Origin: Myxococcota bacterium
GTDB taxonomy: Bacteria > Myxococcota_A > UBA796 > UBA2385
Assembly: GCA_023150805.1 (NCBI GenBank)
Contig: JAKLKF010000017.1
Location: 19,333-83,332 of the forward strand
Reading direction: 5' to 3'
DNA length: 64,000 nt
Shown: positions 1 through 10,245 of the stretch, one piece after another
Numbering within the stretch: the first letter of the stretch is position 1
Layout: every line of letters begins with the position of its first letter
Translations under genes and position numbers: made by a program
The notes under the pieces: generated by a model
What the model was told of the DNA's origin: nothing
Database searches by the model: none
What the model saw: the letters and a program-made list of their open reading frames with translations, nothing else

Positions 1-9
1 GTCCCAGCC

Positions 10-1428
10 CTATTCCCCCACGCTCACATCCAGCACCGCGTTCCACAGCACCCGCACCCCCCGCCGCAGGTTCTCGATGCTGACGTGCTCGCCGTCTCCG
101 TGCATGGTGGCCAGCTCTTCGGCGGTCACGACGAAGGGCACGAAGCCGTAGGCCCGCACGCCCAGCGGCCGCAGCAGGATGGAGTCCGTGAAGCCCACGC
201 TGATCACCGGCCCGGCGACGGCGTTCGGATCCCCCTGCACCGCCCGGGCGGCCAGCGCCTGGTAGAAGGGATCGTCCGCCCACGGGCTGACCGAGGCGTC
301 AAAACGCTGGAGCACCTCGATCTGTACATTCGGATCGTCGATGGTGGTGACCAGCTCCTCCACCATGGCGTCGGGTGTGGTGCCCGGCAGCAGGCGACTG
401 TCCACGTTCGCCCAGACGGTGCTGGGCACGACGTTGGGCTGCTCGGCGCCGCCGAAGCCGGTGACGTGGGCGGTGTCGGTCATGCCGGCGCGGGTGAGCG
501 GGTTGCCCATCAGGCGCCCGCGCACCAGCAGCTTGACCAGGCCCGGCCGCTGCAGGACGAAGCCGGCGGCGCCGCCCTGGTGGGCGCCGATGTTGTGCAG
601 CAGCTCCAGCAGGGCGGGGTCCCAGGTGGGCTTGGGCTGGCGGTCCAGCAGGGCCTGGGCGGCGCGGGCCAGGCGCTCGGGGGCCTGGTCGGGCTGGGGC
701 ACGCTGCCGTGGCCGGGCTCGCCCGAGGCGACCAGGCGGGCCCACAGGACCCCCTTCTCGCCGACCGAGATGGGGTGCACGGTCTGTCCGGGGAAGAGCA
801 TGTCGGCGATGCCGACGCCCCCCTCGTTGACGACGTGCGAGCAGCCGATCTCGTCCCAGCGGGAGATGACGTGCTGGATGCCGCGGTTGTCGACCTCCTC
901 GTCGGCGACGGCCAGGAGCACCAGGTCGCGGGACAGGGGCAGGTCACTGTTTGCGGCCAGGGCCAGGACCATGGCCTCGACCGCACCCATTCCTTTCATG
1001 TCCAGGGCGCCGCGGCCCCACACATCCCCCTGGGCGTCGATGGTGCCCGACAGGGGGCCCTTGCCCTGGGGCCAGCGCGCCTCCTCGGCGGTGGCGACGT
1101 CGATGTGAGACAGCAGGCACAGGGGCGGCTGCTGGCCCGTGCCTGCCACCCGCGCGACCAGGCTGCCCCGGCCGGGGGCGTACTCCCAGACCTCGCTCTG
1201 GATGCCCCGGGCCTGCAGCCAGTCGGCCAGGAAGCGGGCGCCCGCCGTCTCGTTGCCGGGGGGGTTGACGGTGTCGACCCGCAGGTAGCCCGAGAGCAGG
1301 CGCGCCGTGTCTCGGCCGACCGCGGCCCAGTCCTGGTCGCGCCAGGGGGCGGCGGGATCCGGCGAGGCAGCGGCGGAGGCGGGAGGAGCGCCGAGGGCGA
1401 GGGAGGCGGCGAGGAGCAGGGGCAGCAT
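10..1428 (-). CDS. M20/M25/M40 family zinc metallopeptidase, secreted
   Basis: Signal peptide MLPLLLAASLALGAPPASA; metal-binding motifs LLSHIDV, GRGALDMKG and ADEEVD typical of M20 peptidases. Confidence 0.93.
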   Translation of the reverse strand: MLPLLLAASLALGAPPASAAASPDPAAPWRDQDWAAVGRDTARLLSGYLRVDTVNPPGNETAGARFLADWLQARGIQSEVWEYAPGRGSLVARVAGTGQQPPLCLLSHIDVATAEEARWPQGKGPLSGTIDAQGDVWGRGALDMKGMGAVEAMVLALAANSDLPLSRDLVLLAVADEEVDNRGIQHVISRWDEIGCSHVVNEGGVGIADMLFPGQTVHPISVGEKGVLWARLVASGEPGHGSVPQPDQAPERLARAAQALLDRQPKPTWDPALLELLHNIGAHQGGAAGFVLQRPGLVKLLVRGRLMGNPLTRAGMTDTAHVTGFGGAEQPNVVPSTVWANVDSRLLPGTTPDAMVEELVTTIDDPNVQIEVLQRFDASVSPWADDPFYQALAARAVQGDPNAVAGPVISVGFTDSILLRPLGVRAYGFVPFVVTAEELATMHGDGEHVSIENLRRGVRVLWNAVLDVSVGE

Positions 1429-1575
1429 GGGGGACCCTTAGTCCGCTGGGGTACCGGGTCGCCGGGCGGTCGAGGGGAGCTGTGCGAGATTCGCAGGAAC
1501 GCTTCGGCGAACCTGGGTTGGCCAGGTGAGTCGAGCGCGACGGGAGGCCTGATGTCTGCGCTGCCGCTAATTCGC

Positions 1576-3081
1576 ATGTCCACCACCCTGTGCCTGGTCT
1601 CGCTCGCGATGGCCTGCCGGAGCAAGGACGAGCTGGCCTGCGGCCCGGGCACCGTCGAGGTGGACGGCCTGTGCGTGCCGGACGAATCGGCCACCGACTC
1701 CGACTCCGACTCCGACACCGATCCCGGCGCTCGCTGGTCCGGTACGGAGCGCCTGCCTGCCGGTGGCTGCTCCCTTCGCGGGGAGGAGCGCGAGGACCTC
1801 GCCGGGAGGGCCGTGGCGATGGGGGAACTGGACAGAGACGGCCAGGCCGATGTCCTCGTAGGGGAGCCCTTCGCGTGGGCGGACACGGACGACGCGGGCC
1901 AGGTCTGCCTGCTCCAGGAGCCGGTCACGGAGGACGTGGACCTGGGCACCGGCGCACGCGGCATCGAGGGCGATGCGGAGCGCGCCTGCCTGGGCAACGG
2001 CCTGGCAGTGCTGGGCGACGTCAATGGCGACGGGGTGCCAGAGGCGGCGGCCTCGGCTCCCGAGGCCAGCACCGCCAACACCAGCCCCCAGGGACGTGGC
2101 AGCATCTTCATCTCCTCGGACCTGTTGGAGGCTGAGGCCACGGTTGACGCCGTGGCGACCTGGACCGGCGAGGACGACGAGGACGCTGCGGGCAGCGCTG
2201 TCGCCGCCGGGTCGGACCTGACTGGGGACGGCGTGCCGGACCAGGCCATCGGCGCCCTGGGGTGGGGAGGCAGCACCGGGGCCGTCTATGTGTTGGGCCC
2301 GAGCGTGCTCGACGGGGGCTCCCTGGACGGGGCGGACGCGCGCTTCCATCCATTGGATGACGAGCTGTCCGGAGACTGCTTCGGCACCTCCCTGGCGATG
2401 CTGGGCGACCTGGATGGTGAGGGAATCGGCGACCTGGGCGTGGGCAGGGCATCCCACGACAGCGGCGGCGCGGTGGTGGTCTTCCTGGGACCTGCCGCCG
2501 GCGGCCGGGACGCCGCCGACTTCGAAGGCCTGGTGATGGGCAGGGGCGGCGCGATCGGCCTGCACCACCAGGGCCTCGCCGGGCCCGGCGACGTGGACGG
2601 CGATGGCACGGCCGACATCCTGGTCGGCGCGCCCGAGACCCACACCGACGAGGATGACTCCGGCACCCCCTTCCTCATCTCCGGGGCGGCCGCGCTGGAG
2701 GGCACCGACGTCTTGCTGGCTACCGCGACGATCGAGGGCCACATCTACGCCCAGGCCCTCGGCCGGTCGGTCGCCGCGATGGGTGACCAGGACGGAGACG
2801 ACCATGCAGAGGTGCTGATCGGATCCATGGGTGACGACCTGGAGGGGGACTACGGCGGATCAGCCATCCTGTATTACGGACCGGTCAGCGGGACCCTCAC
2901 CCGCGAAGACGCCGACGCTGCCTGGGGTGGCACCACCAACGCCAACGCCGGGGTGTCGCTCGCGGCAGGGCAGGACCTCAACGGCGATCGGTACAGCGAT
3001 CTGGTGATCGGGGCCGAGAGCGCTACCGGTGGCGCCCTGTGGTCCGGCGTGGTCTACGTCGTGCCCGGAATGGCGCCCTGA
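1576..3081 (+). CDS. FG-GAP/integrin-alpha-like repeat lipoprotein
   Basis: Lipobox LVSLAMAC, CGPGTVEVDGLCVP motif, DSDSDSDTD linker, repeated GDVNGDGVPE/GDLDGEGIGD/GDVDGDGTAD FG-GAP motifs; alternative start at 1552. Confidence 0.88.
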   Translation: MSTTLCLVSLAMACRSKDELACGPGTVEVDGLCVPDESATDSDSDSDTDPGARWSGTERLPAGGCSLRGEEREDLAGRAVAMGELDRDGQADVLVGEPFAWADTDDAGQVCLLQEPVTEDVDLGTGARGIEGDAERACLGNGLAVLGDVNGDGVPEAAASAPEASTANTSPQGRGSIFISSDLLEAEATVDAVATWTGEDDEDAAGSAVAAGSDLTGDGVPDQAIGALGWGGSTGAVYVLGPSVLDGGSLDGADARFHPLDDELSGDCFGTSLAMLGDLDGEGIGDLGVGRASHDSGGAVVVFLGPAAGGRDAADFEGLVMGRGGAIGLHHQGLAGPGDVDGDGTADILVGAPETHTDEDDSGTPFLISGAAALEGTDVLLATATIEGHIYAQALGRSVAAMGDQDGDDHAEVLIGSMGDDLEGDYGGSAILYYGPVSGTLTREDADAAWGGTTNANAGVSLAAGQDLNGDRYSDLVIGAESATGGALWSGVVYVVPGMAP

Positions 3082-3095
3082 TCAAGCCGGGAAGC

Positions 3096-4349
3096 TCATC
3101 GGGACGATGGGTCAGCGGCGCTGGGGATCGTGAGCAGCACCTCGCTGCCGTCGAGCACGGTCCAGACGGGATCCCCCCCCGCCAGCCGACGGGTCTCTCG
3201 CAGGATGACCGGCACGCCGTCTCCCTGGGCTTCCATGAAGAAGCCGCGCCCGCTGCCCTGGCCGGCTTCCCCCACGGGCAACTTGACCATGATCGACTTC
3301 ACGGCCTCGTTGCGGGTCGACTGGCGCAGCGCGATGCTCTCGACCGACAGGGTGTTGGGCAGCGGACCCGGGGAGTACAGCTCCAGGCGGTCGTCGAAGA
3401 GGAACAAGCGGATCCGCGAGCCATGGACGGAGTAGTCCCGGTGGACGACCGCGTTGACGATGGCCTCGAACAGGGCGCGCTCGGAGAACTGAGGCACCTC
3501 CGCCCGAGGAGGCCCTTCCTGCACGCTGACCTGCATGTTCCGCCGCGCGAAGGCGTACAAGGCGAGGATCTGCTGGTCGAGGGGGCCCGTGATGTCCGCG
3601 GCGTCGACCTGGTTGTTCGAGTCCTGGACCACGCCCCGGAAGCGCACGGCGCGGGCGCTCGCCCCGGGCAGCCAGGTCTCCGGGTGGGTGCAGCACAAGA
3701 GCAGCCCGGTGACCGTGGCGCGCTCCTGCCCCTCGTCCATGGTCAGGATCTTGCGCTTGTGCAGAGTCCGAACCGGATCTTCGACGGTGGGGTCGCAGAG
3801 TCGGCCCCACAAGCTCGGCTCCAGGTCAACAAGCCGCGTCTCCGGGACCGCCTGCTCGTCGAAGCGGATCAGGCGCGCCTGGCTGCGCTGTTGGAAGAGT
3901 CGCGCCAGCAGCTCGGGGGGCATCTCCCGCTTGCTGCTGCCGATGCGTTGAAAGTAGCCGCCAGGGCTGCGGTGGACGAAGAGGCTGCGGGGCACCTCGA
4001 TCTTGAGCACCGCGCGCAGCTCGCCGAGCGCATCCGGCAGCTCCAGGCGCAGGATGTGTACCCGCAGCGGCGGGGTGACGCTGTCGTGGCAGAGCTCGCG
4101 GACGAAGGTCTCGACCAGGTCCAGCTTGTCGACCGGGATCCCGTCGACCTGCCGGCTCTTGTCGTCGACGCCCAGCAGGCAGACGCCATCGGCGGTGTTG
4201 GCCATCGCGGCCAGCTCGTCGGCGAGGCTTTCCCGTGCGGGTCCGGTCACCTTCTTGCCGGCGAGCGTGACCGCCTTGAGCTCCAGAGCGTTGTCTTCGC
4301 CCAGGCGGATCTTGTCCAGCAGTTCAGGAGCCGAGTCGAACATCCACAC
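3096..4349 (-). CDS. Schlafen/AlbA_2-domain ATP-binding protein (putative transcriptional regulator family)
   Basis: N-terminal ENNALELKAV-like AlbA_2 region and GVDDKSRQVDGIP; ALFEAIVNAVVHRDYSVHGSRIRLFLFDDRLELYSPGPLP is the hallmark of HATPase_c_4-type COG2865 proteins. Confidence 0.85.
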   Translation of the reverse strand: MWMFDSAPELLDKIRLGEDNALELKAVTLAGKKVTGPARESLADELAAMANTADGVCLLGVDDKSRQVDGIPVDKLDLVETFVRELCHDSVTPPLRVHILRLELPDALGELRAVLKIEVPRSLFVHRSPGGYFQRIGSSKREMPPELLARLFQQRSQARLIRFDEQAVPETRLVDLEPSLWGRLCDPTVEDPVRTLHKRKILTMDEGQERATVTGLLLCCTHPETWLPGASARAVRFRGVVQDSNNQVDAADITGPLDQQILALYAFARRNMQVSVQEGPPRAEVPQFSERALFEAIVNAVVHRDYSVHGSRIRLFLFDDRLELYSPGPLPNTLSVESIALRQSTRNEAVKSIMVKLPVGEAGQGSGRGFFMEAQGDGVPVILRETRRLAGGDPVWTVLDGSEVLLTIPSAADPSSR

Positions 4350-7101
4350 CTCCGTGGGCGATCCGGCGGTACCGCTCCCGGAAGGCCTCGGCGCCGCCCT
4401 CCATCACCCGGCAGATCTCGTCGCGCACGTCCTGCTCCTGCAGGCCCCCGGTGCAGACCTGGGTGGCCTGGCCCCCGCGAACGTCCAGCGCGACGACGTG
4501 CTCCGCGTCCCCGTTGACCACGATGTTGGGATTGTGGGTCACGACCAGGACCTGCCGGCGGGACTTGATGCGGCGGAGCTGCTGCACGATGAGATCGTAG
4601 ACGAGCTGGTTGTCCAGGTCGTCTTCGGGCTGGTCCAGCAGGATCGGCTCGTCGCCGTGGGAGAGCAGAAAGGCGAGCAGGGCCGCAGAGCGCTGGCCGG
4701 GGGATCCCTGGGTGATGGGCTGGAAGCCCTTGCGCCGCCCTGCGGGCTGGAAGGACACGAGCAGGGTGTCGCCCGGGAACCAGGCGTCGAGGCGATCCAT
4801 CTGCTCCGGGGGGCGGGCCTGGAGGAAGGTGGCGAAGGTCTTGTGGTTGGCGGTCACTGCGCCCAAGCGGATCCCTTGAAGCCGTGTCTTGAGCAGGTCC
4901 ACGCGGGAGAGCATCGCTGCCTGGAGCTCCAGCCGCTTGTCGGGTGCAGCCTTCTCGAACTCGTCACGGAACTTCCCGACCAGGTCACCGACCAGGGTCC
5001 CCGCCTGGCCCGGCTCGCCGATGTCGCTTCCGAACCGCGTGTCCTCGCAGCCGAGTAGGGACCGGAGTCCGCTGACCACCGAGTCCGGGTCTCCCAGCGG
5101 CACGACCTCGATCCGCACGAGCTGGTTGTCCTTCAAGACCGCCTCCAGGAACTGCGCGCGCTGGGCGCTGAGCTCCAGGCGAAGCGCGCGCAGGCGCGCC
5201 AGGCTCTCTCCGGCCTGGGTCTGCATGGTGGCCAGGCTCAGCCGGGTGCCCTCGAAGCCCTTGAGCTTCTGCTCCAGGAGCTGCCGCTGCTGCACCAGCC
5301 GGCCGTACTCGCTGGGATCGCCGCCCCCCGCGGCCTGGAGGTCCTCGATGAGGCGAGCGTAGGCCGCGTCCACCGCTGCCACCGCTTGCGTCCAGGGTGA
5401 GCCCGCTCGCTCCGCGCTCCACCGGTTCCTGAGCGCCGACGCCCGGTCCGCGAGCGCACGCGCCTCCACGCGGAGGGCGTCGACCTCGGCGCCAAAGCGC
5501 GCCATCGCGGCCGTCACGGCGGCGTCGGCCGGGTCCGCGGGATCGAACACGCTCCCGTCGGCAGGGGCCAGCTCGACCGCCTCGGCGGCCGCGGCCAGGC
5601 CGTTGACCAGTCCGTCCAGCCCCCCGCTCCACTCATCGACGGCGCGGCCCTGGCGGCGGCGGCGCTGCCAGCGCTGGAGCAGGTCGGCGTGGCCTGCCCC
5701 CTCGAAGACGAGGAGCTTGCGCTGGACGTCCTCCAGCTCTCCGCGGACCCGGGGCTCGTCCCCCAGGCTCGCCGCCACCTCGCGCACCTTCGCGCGCAGC
5801 GAGAGGAAGCGGGTCTCCTCGGCGGTCCAGCGCTCCTTCCAGGCACGGAACCCCACCTCGGGGGCTTCGTCGACGATCCGCAGCAGCGCCTCGGGCTCGC
5901 GGGTCAGCTCGTAGACCTGCTTCTGGCTGTAGATGCGCACGGGGAAGCGCTCGGCCACCTGGCCTTCGCTCTTCGACCAGGTGCCGTCGGGCTGCGCTAC
6001 CTCGATGGGCGGTGCGGTCCCGGCGCGGTCCCACTGGATCCGGAAGCGGGCGCCATCCTTGCGGTACACCACGCTGACCTTGGAGGCGTCAGTGAGGATG
6101 CCCCGGCCGCGGTTCTCATATTTCTTGACCAGCTCGCTCCACTCGGTCTTGAGCCCCGCGGGCAGCTCCGTCTCGCGCCGCAGGGCCGCGCGGGCCAGCT
6201 CCAGGATGGAGGACTTGCCGGTGCCCCGGCCGCCGATGATGGCGTTGAGCCAGGGGTTCAGCGTCAAGGTGAACGGTGCGCTCCGGCCGATGTAGCGCGT
6301 GTTCTCGATGGTGATCGACTCCAGGACCAAGGCAGCGTGCTGGTTTGGATCCTGCGCCGTGGTCGGGTTGCAGACGCTCAGGGCGCCGTCCTGGAGGGCC
6401 AGGCGCAGTCCCTCCAGGGTCGGGGCCGTCATCTTGATCCAGGTGCTGTGCGATCCGATGTCGGCGGGGGTGTGGGCGTCGGACGACCAGATCTGCGTAC
6501 ACCTACCCGTGGGTGGCAGGTAGCTCGGAATCGTCCCGTCCACGTACTTGAGCAGGTCGGGATCTCCGTGCTTCACTTCGATGGCAGACACGTCCGGCAA
6601 CCGGAGCAGGTCGCGAAGCGTCCCGCTGGGGCCGATCTCCTTCAGGACCCCGTTCTCCGCGTCGACGTGCGCCAGGATGCACAGGCCGCCCAACTGGCGC
6701 GCCTCGCGCATGGCGTCCTCCACGGACTTCTGGGGCCTGGTCTCCTTCTCGCCCCAGCCCTGGACTGGCAGATCGCACTTTGTCAACAATGCGGCGACCT
6801 GATCGCGTCCCACGGTCGAGTCGAACAGCACGAGCAGATGTACGCCGGGGTACACCGTCAACTCGACGCCGGGGAACAACGCCGCCCGGTTCCCCAACGC
6901 TGTGCGCGCCGGCTCGATGCCGTTGGGGGTGTTGTGGTCGGTGACCGCGACGACCTGCACGCCGCTGGCGACGACGCCCGCTGCCCAGTCGGCGAACGTG
7001 ACCTCGCCCCGCTTGGTGTAGTCATAGGACTCGGGAGTGTGGACATGCAGGTCGCAGCGCCACCAGCGGGCGCCGGGCCAGCTCCAGGCGGTCGGGCTCA
7101 T
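4324..7101 (-). CDS. PHP-domain + SMC-like AAA ATPase (TrlF-like)
   Basis: PHP motifs DLHVHTP, VTDHNTP, HVDAENG, SSDAHTP; Walker A GGRGTGKS, coiled-coil middle, signature SPGQRSAALLAFLL, Walker B PILLDQPEDDLDN, H-loop THNPNIVV. ATG 7101 chosen over 7206. Confidence 0.9.
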   Translation of the reverse strand: MSPTAWSWPGARWWRCDLHVHTPESYDYTKRGEVTFADWAAGVVASGVQVVAVTDHNTPNGIEPARTALGNRAALFPGVELTVYPGVHLLVLFDSTVGRDQVAALLTKCDLPVQGWGEKETRPQKSVEDAMREARQLGGLCILAHVDAENGVLKEIGPSGTLRDLLRLPDVSAIEVKHGDPDLLKYVDGTIPSYLPPTGRCTQIWSSDAHTPADIGSHSTWIKMTAPTLEGLRLALQDGALSVCNPTTAQDPNQHAALVLESITIENTRYIGRSAPFTLTLNPWLNAIIGGRGTGKSSILELARAALRRETELPAGLKTEWSELVKKYENRGRGILTDASKVSVVYRKDGARFRIQWDRAGTAPPIEVAQPDGTWSKSEGQVAERFPVRIYSQKQVYELTREPEALLRIVDEAPEVGFRAWKERWTAEETRFLSLRAKVREVAASLGDEPRVRGELEDVQRKLLVFEGAGHADLLQRWQRRRRQGRAVDEWSGGLDGLVNGLAAAAEAVELAPADGSVFDPADPADAAVTAAMARFGAEVDALRVEARALADRASALRNRWSAERAGSPWTQAVAAVDAAYARLIEDLQAAGGGDPSEYGRLVQQRQLLEQKLKGFEGTRLSLATMQTQAGESLARLRALRLELSAQRAQFLEAVLKDNQLVRIEVVPLGDPDSVVSGLRSLLGCEDTRFGSDIGEPGQAGTLVGDLVGKFRDEFEKAAPDKRLELQAAMLSRVDLLKTRLQGIRLGAVTANHKTFATFLQARPPEQMDRLDAWFPGDTLLVSFQPAGRRKGFQPITQGSPGQRSAALLAFLLSHGDEPILLDQPEDDLDNQLVYDLIVQQLRRIKSRRQVLVVTHNPNIVVNGDAEHVVALDVRGGQATQVCTGGLQEQDVRDEICRVMEGGAEAFRERYRRIAHGGVDVRLGS

Positions 7102-7217
7102 CTCGCCTCCAGGGGCCACCAGCCAGGCAGGGGAAACTTGACTATCAAGGTCGACCGGCCAGAGGACGCCCGCCCACCGTCCCGGGGCCCTATATTGGCC
7201 CGCCACCCGAGGGTCCC

Positions 7218-8417
7218 ATGCTGCTGTTGTGGCTGCTCGCCACGCTGGCCCTGGCCGCCGACACGAGCTGGTACGCCGTGCCCAACGTCGCCTACGACAG
7301 CGACGACGGCCTGGGCTTTGGCGCCCGCTTCGAGCATGCCCGGCTGGACCCGGCGCTCTCGCCCTACCGGCGGGCCTGGATGGTCCACAGCTTCGCCAGC
7401 ATGCGTGGCTACCAGCACCACCGCGTGCGCTTCGACCGCCTGGGCCTGGGCCGCGACGGGCGCACCCGCCTGACGGTCAACCTGTCCTACCGGCAGTGGG
7501 CGAATGACGGCTACTGGGGCATCGGCAACGGCACCCTGCGGGAGCAGGCCTTCGTCGAGGACGCCGACGGCGGCGCGCTGGACGCGGACGACCCCGCCCG
7601 CAAGCGCTACCGCTACCAGCTCCTCCAGCCCTTCGCCCAGGTGGCGCTGCGCCGGCAGGTGACCGCGGGCGGACCCCTCTACGCCTACCTGGCGCTCAAC
7701 CCCAAGTACAGCGTGGTGAAGACCTACGAGGGCAGCCTGCTCGCCGAGCAGCGGCCCTACGGCATGGACGGCGGCTTCGTGCCCCAGCTCCTCTTCGGGA
7801 TCCAGCACGACACGCGCAGCCCCGAGGTCTGCCCCAGCGAGGGCGCCCTGCTGGAGCTGGGCGGGCGCCTGGCCCCCTGGGGCACGGGGCAGGCCGGCGG
7901 CTTCGGGGGCCTGTTCCTGTCGGCGCGGGGCTTCCAGGCGCTGGGCACGCCGCGGCTGGTGCTGGCCGGGCGCCTGATGGCCGAGGCCATGTGGGGCAGC
8001 GTGCCCTTCTACGAGATGGTCCACTGGGGCGGCGCCACGCCGGTCCAGGGCGTCGGCGGCTTCGAGACCCTGCGCGGGATCAGCTTCGGCCGCTGGCGCG
8101 CGCCGGGCAAGGCCGTCGCCAACGCCGAGCTGCGCGCCCGCGTGCTCGACGGCGACGCGGGCCAGGTCCACCTGGGCCTGGAGCTGGCGCCCTACGTCGA
8201 CGCGGGCGCCGTCTTCTTCGCCGGCGACCAGGCGACGGCGGCGACGCCCGCCAACCCCATCCACCCGGCCGCCGGGGTCGGCACGCGCCTGGTGCTGGAC
8301 GAGACCTTCGTCGGGCGGGTCGACCTGGGCTGGGGGGTGGACCCCGTGCAGACCGACCAGGGCGTCGAGTCGCGCAAGACCATGGGGATCTACGTGGTCT
8401 TCGACCACCCGTTCTGA
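7218..8417 (+). CDS. Omp85/BamA-TamA-like outer membrane beta-barrel protein
   Basis: Signal peptide MLLLWLLATLALA; alternating aromatic/polar beta-strand pattern, GVGGFETLRGISFGRWRAPGKAVANAELRARV typical of Omp85 surface-antigen barrels. Confidence 0.75.
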   Translation: MLLLWLLATLALAADTSWYAVPNVAYDSDDGLGFGARFEHARLDPALSPYRRAWMVHSFASMRGYQHHRVRFDRLGLGRDGRTRLTVNLSYRQWANDGYWGIGNGTLREQAFVEDADGGALDADDPARKRYRYQLLQPFAQVALRRQVTAGGPLYAYLALNPKYSVVKTYEGSLLAEQRPYGMDGGFVPQLLFGIQHDTRSPEVCPSEGALLELGGRLAPWGTGQAGGFGGLFLSARGFQALGTPRLVLAGRLMAEAMWGSVPFYEMVHWGGATPVQGVGGFETLRGISFGRWRAPGKAVANAELRARVLDGDAGQVHLGLELAPYVDAGAVFFAGDQATAATPANPIHPAAGVGTRLVLDETFVGRVDLGWGVDPVQTDQGVESRKTMGIYVVFDHPF

Positions 8418-8422
8418 CCTCC

Positions 8423-9289
8423 TCACTCGTACATGCGGCGCATCGGATCGCCCGGCTGGACCTGCGCGTCGAAGTCGCGCCCCAGGTCGGACCGCTGCAC
8501 GCGCCGGTGGTAGCTGGCCGGGCTGTCCCCCGTGAATGCACGGAAGGCGTGGATGAAGTGCGACTGGTCGCAGTAGCCGGCCTCGTGCGCGATCCGCCCC
8601 CAGTCCGGCTGCTGGCCGTGCTGGTCGAGCGCCTCGAAGGCGCGCTGGAAGCGCACGACCTGGGAGAACAGGCGCGGCTCGACGCCGACGGCCTGCCGGA
8701 AGCGCCTCAGGAATTGCCGACGGCCGAGCGCGCAGTCGGCCGCCAGCTCCTCGACGGACACGCGGCCGCGAGACTCCAGGATGCGCTCCACCGCCTCGAC
8801 CACCGGCTGGTCGAGCGCCGGCTGGCGCAGGTTCGCCCAGAGGAAGCGCTCTACCGCTGCGACCCGCGCCGCCAGGTCGGGCGCCTGCCGCACCTCGGAC
8901 TCCAGGACCCGACTGGCGACAAAGAGCGAGTCCAGCGCCAGGTTGCAGTCCACCAGCGGAGGGGAAGGAGCCTGCAGGTAGGGCCGCAGGCCCCACGGGT
9001 GGAAGCCCACCATCAGCACACCCAGGCGGCCACGCGCCCGGTAGGACACGGTGCGGGTCTGGAAGCCTGTGAGGGCGAAAGGAGGGCTCTCGCGCGCCGG
9101 ACCGTCGAGCGTGCGCTCATCCGCTGCGTCTCCCCAGGAGACCACGAGCTGGACGTGGGGAACGGGGAGCACCGAGAGCCAGGCGGACTCGGCCAGGCAA
9201 GGAGGGGGAGGAGCCTCCAGCGCGTAGTAGTAGGCCACCGAGCGGGCCAGGTGGGCGGAGGGGCGGAGGAACTCGGCGTGGACGGTCAT
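8423..9289 (-). CDS. AraC-family transcriptional regulator
   Basis: C-terminal double HTH: VSVEELAADCALGRRQFLRRFRQAVGVEPRLFSQVVRFQRAFEAL...WGRIAHEAGYCDQSHFIHAFRAFTGDSPASYHRR. Confidence 0.93.
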   Translation of the reverse strand: MTVHAEFLRPSAHLARSVAYYYALEAPPPPCLAESAWLSVLPVPHVQLVVSWGDAADERTLDGPARESPPFALTGFQTRTVSYRARGRLGVLMVGFHPWGLRPYLQAPSPPLVDCNLALDSLFVASRVLESEVRQAPDLAARVAAVERFLWANLRQPALDQPVVEAVERILESRGRVSVEELAADCALGRRQFLRRFRQAVGVEPRLFSQVVRFQRAFEALDQHGQQPDWGRIAHEAGYCDQSHFIHAFRAFTGDSPASYHRRVQRSDLGRDFDAQVQPGDPMRRMYE

Positions 9290-9450
9290 GGCGCACCCGG
9301 CGGCCGCCAGCTTCCGGCTGGCCCGGCACCGGTCTAATCCCGAGCTTCGGCGCGCATTGGAGGAATGGGACACGGATGCGTCTCGACTCCACAAGAAGGG
9401 TGGTGGTGCGAGCGGTGAGCTTCCGCGAACAACCCCACCCGGAGCCCTCC

Positions 9451-10149
9451 ATGAACGACGCGCGCTTCACCTCTCTCGCCGCGGCCGCCGCCCTGCTCGC
9501 CATGCCGCTGGCCTGGGCCAGCTTCCTGCTCGGCCCGGCCGCCTTCGGCTGGGACTTCGACCTGCTCTTCGACCCCGCGCGAAGCGTCGCCCACCCAGGC
9601 GTCGACAGCGCCCTGGTCCGCTGGGGCTGGGTGCTGGACGTGCTGGGCTACTACTTCCTGCACCTGCCGGCCGTGCTGGTGGTCGCCGCGCGGACCCGGG
9701 CGGTTGCCCCCCTCGCCACCGCCCTGTCCGAGCGCGCCGCACTCGCCTACATGGCGGTCGGCAGCACGGGCGCCGCCATCCTTGCGGGCACCACCACCCA
9801 CTTCGGTCGCTTCGCGGCGGCCACACCCGAGGTCGCGGACATCATCCGCGAGCTGCACGTCACCACCTTCGCGATGGTGGTGGACGGGATCTGGAACATC
9901 CTCACCATGGGCCTGCTGGCCACCTGGCTGCTGGTGGGCGGACACCTGCTCGCCGCGACCTCGCCCTGGCTCGGGAGAGCCATGACGGGCATCGGCCTGC
10001 TGGCCACGCTGGACGTCGTCGGCTGGGTGACGGGCGTGGAGGGTGTCGCCATGGCCGGCCTCTACGGCTACCTGGCGCTCTTCCCGATCTGGGGCGCCGC
10101 CCTTGGAGCGAGCCTGCTGCGAGGGGATGCTCCGGCAGCGACAGCCTGA
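9451..10149 (+). CDS. Multi-pass integral membrane protein
   Basis: Repeated hydrophobic helices; divergent from the AraC regulator. Confidence 0.75.
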   Translation: MNDARFTSLAAAAALLAMPLAWASFLLGPAAFGWDFDLLFDPARSVAHPGVDSALVRWGWVLDVLGYYFLHLPAVLVVAARTRAVAPLATALSERAALAYMAVGSTGAAILAGTTTHFGRFAAATPEVADIIRELHVTTFAMVVDGIWNILTMGLLATWLLVGGHLLAATSPWLGRAMTGIGLLATLDVVGWVTGVEGVAMAGLYGYLALFPIWGAALGASLLRGDAPAATA

Positions 10150-10245
10150 GGCGCGCGGTGCATCGGCGCGCACGGTCGTTGCACGGCCATGCCCTTGGCC
10201 CGCTCGCGTGGGGGGGCTAACGGCCCTCTCTTCCGGAGCGCTGCC

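Noticed and set aside
85-1575. Upstream part of the 998-aa FG-GAP ORF
   Set aside because: Antisense to the M20 peptidase; the true start is at the lipoprotein signal at 1576 (or 1552).
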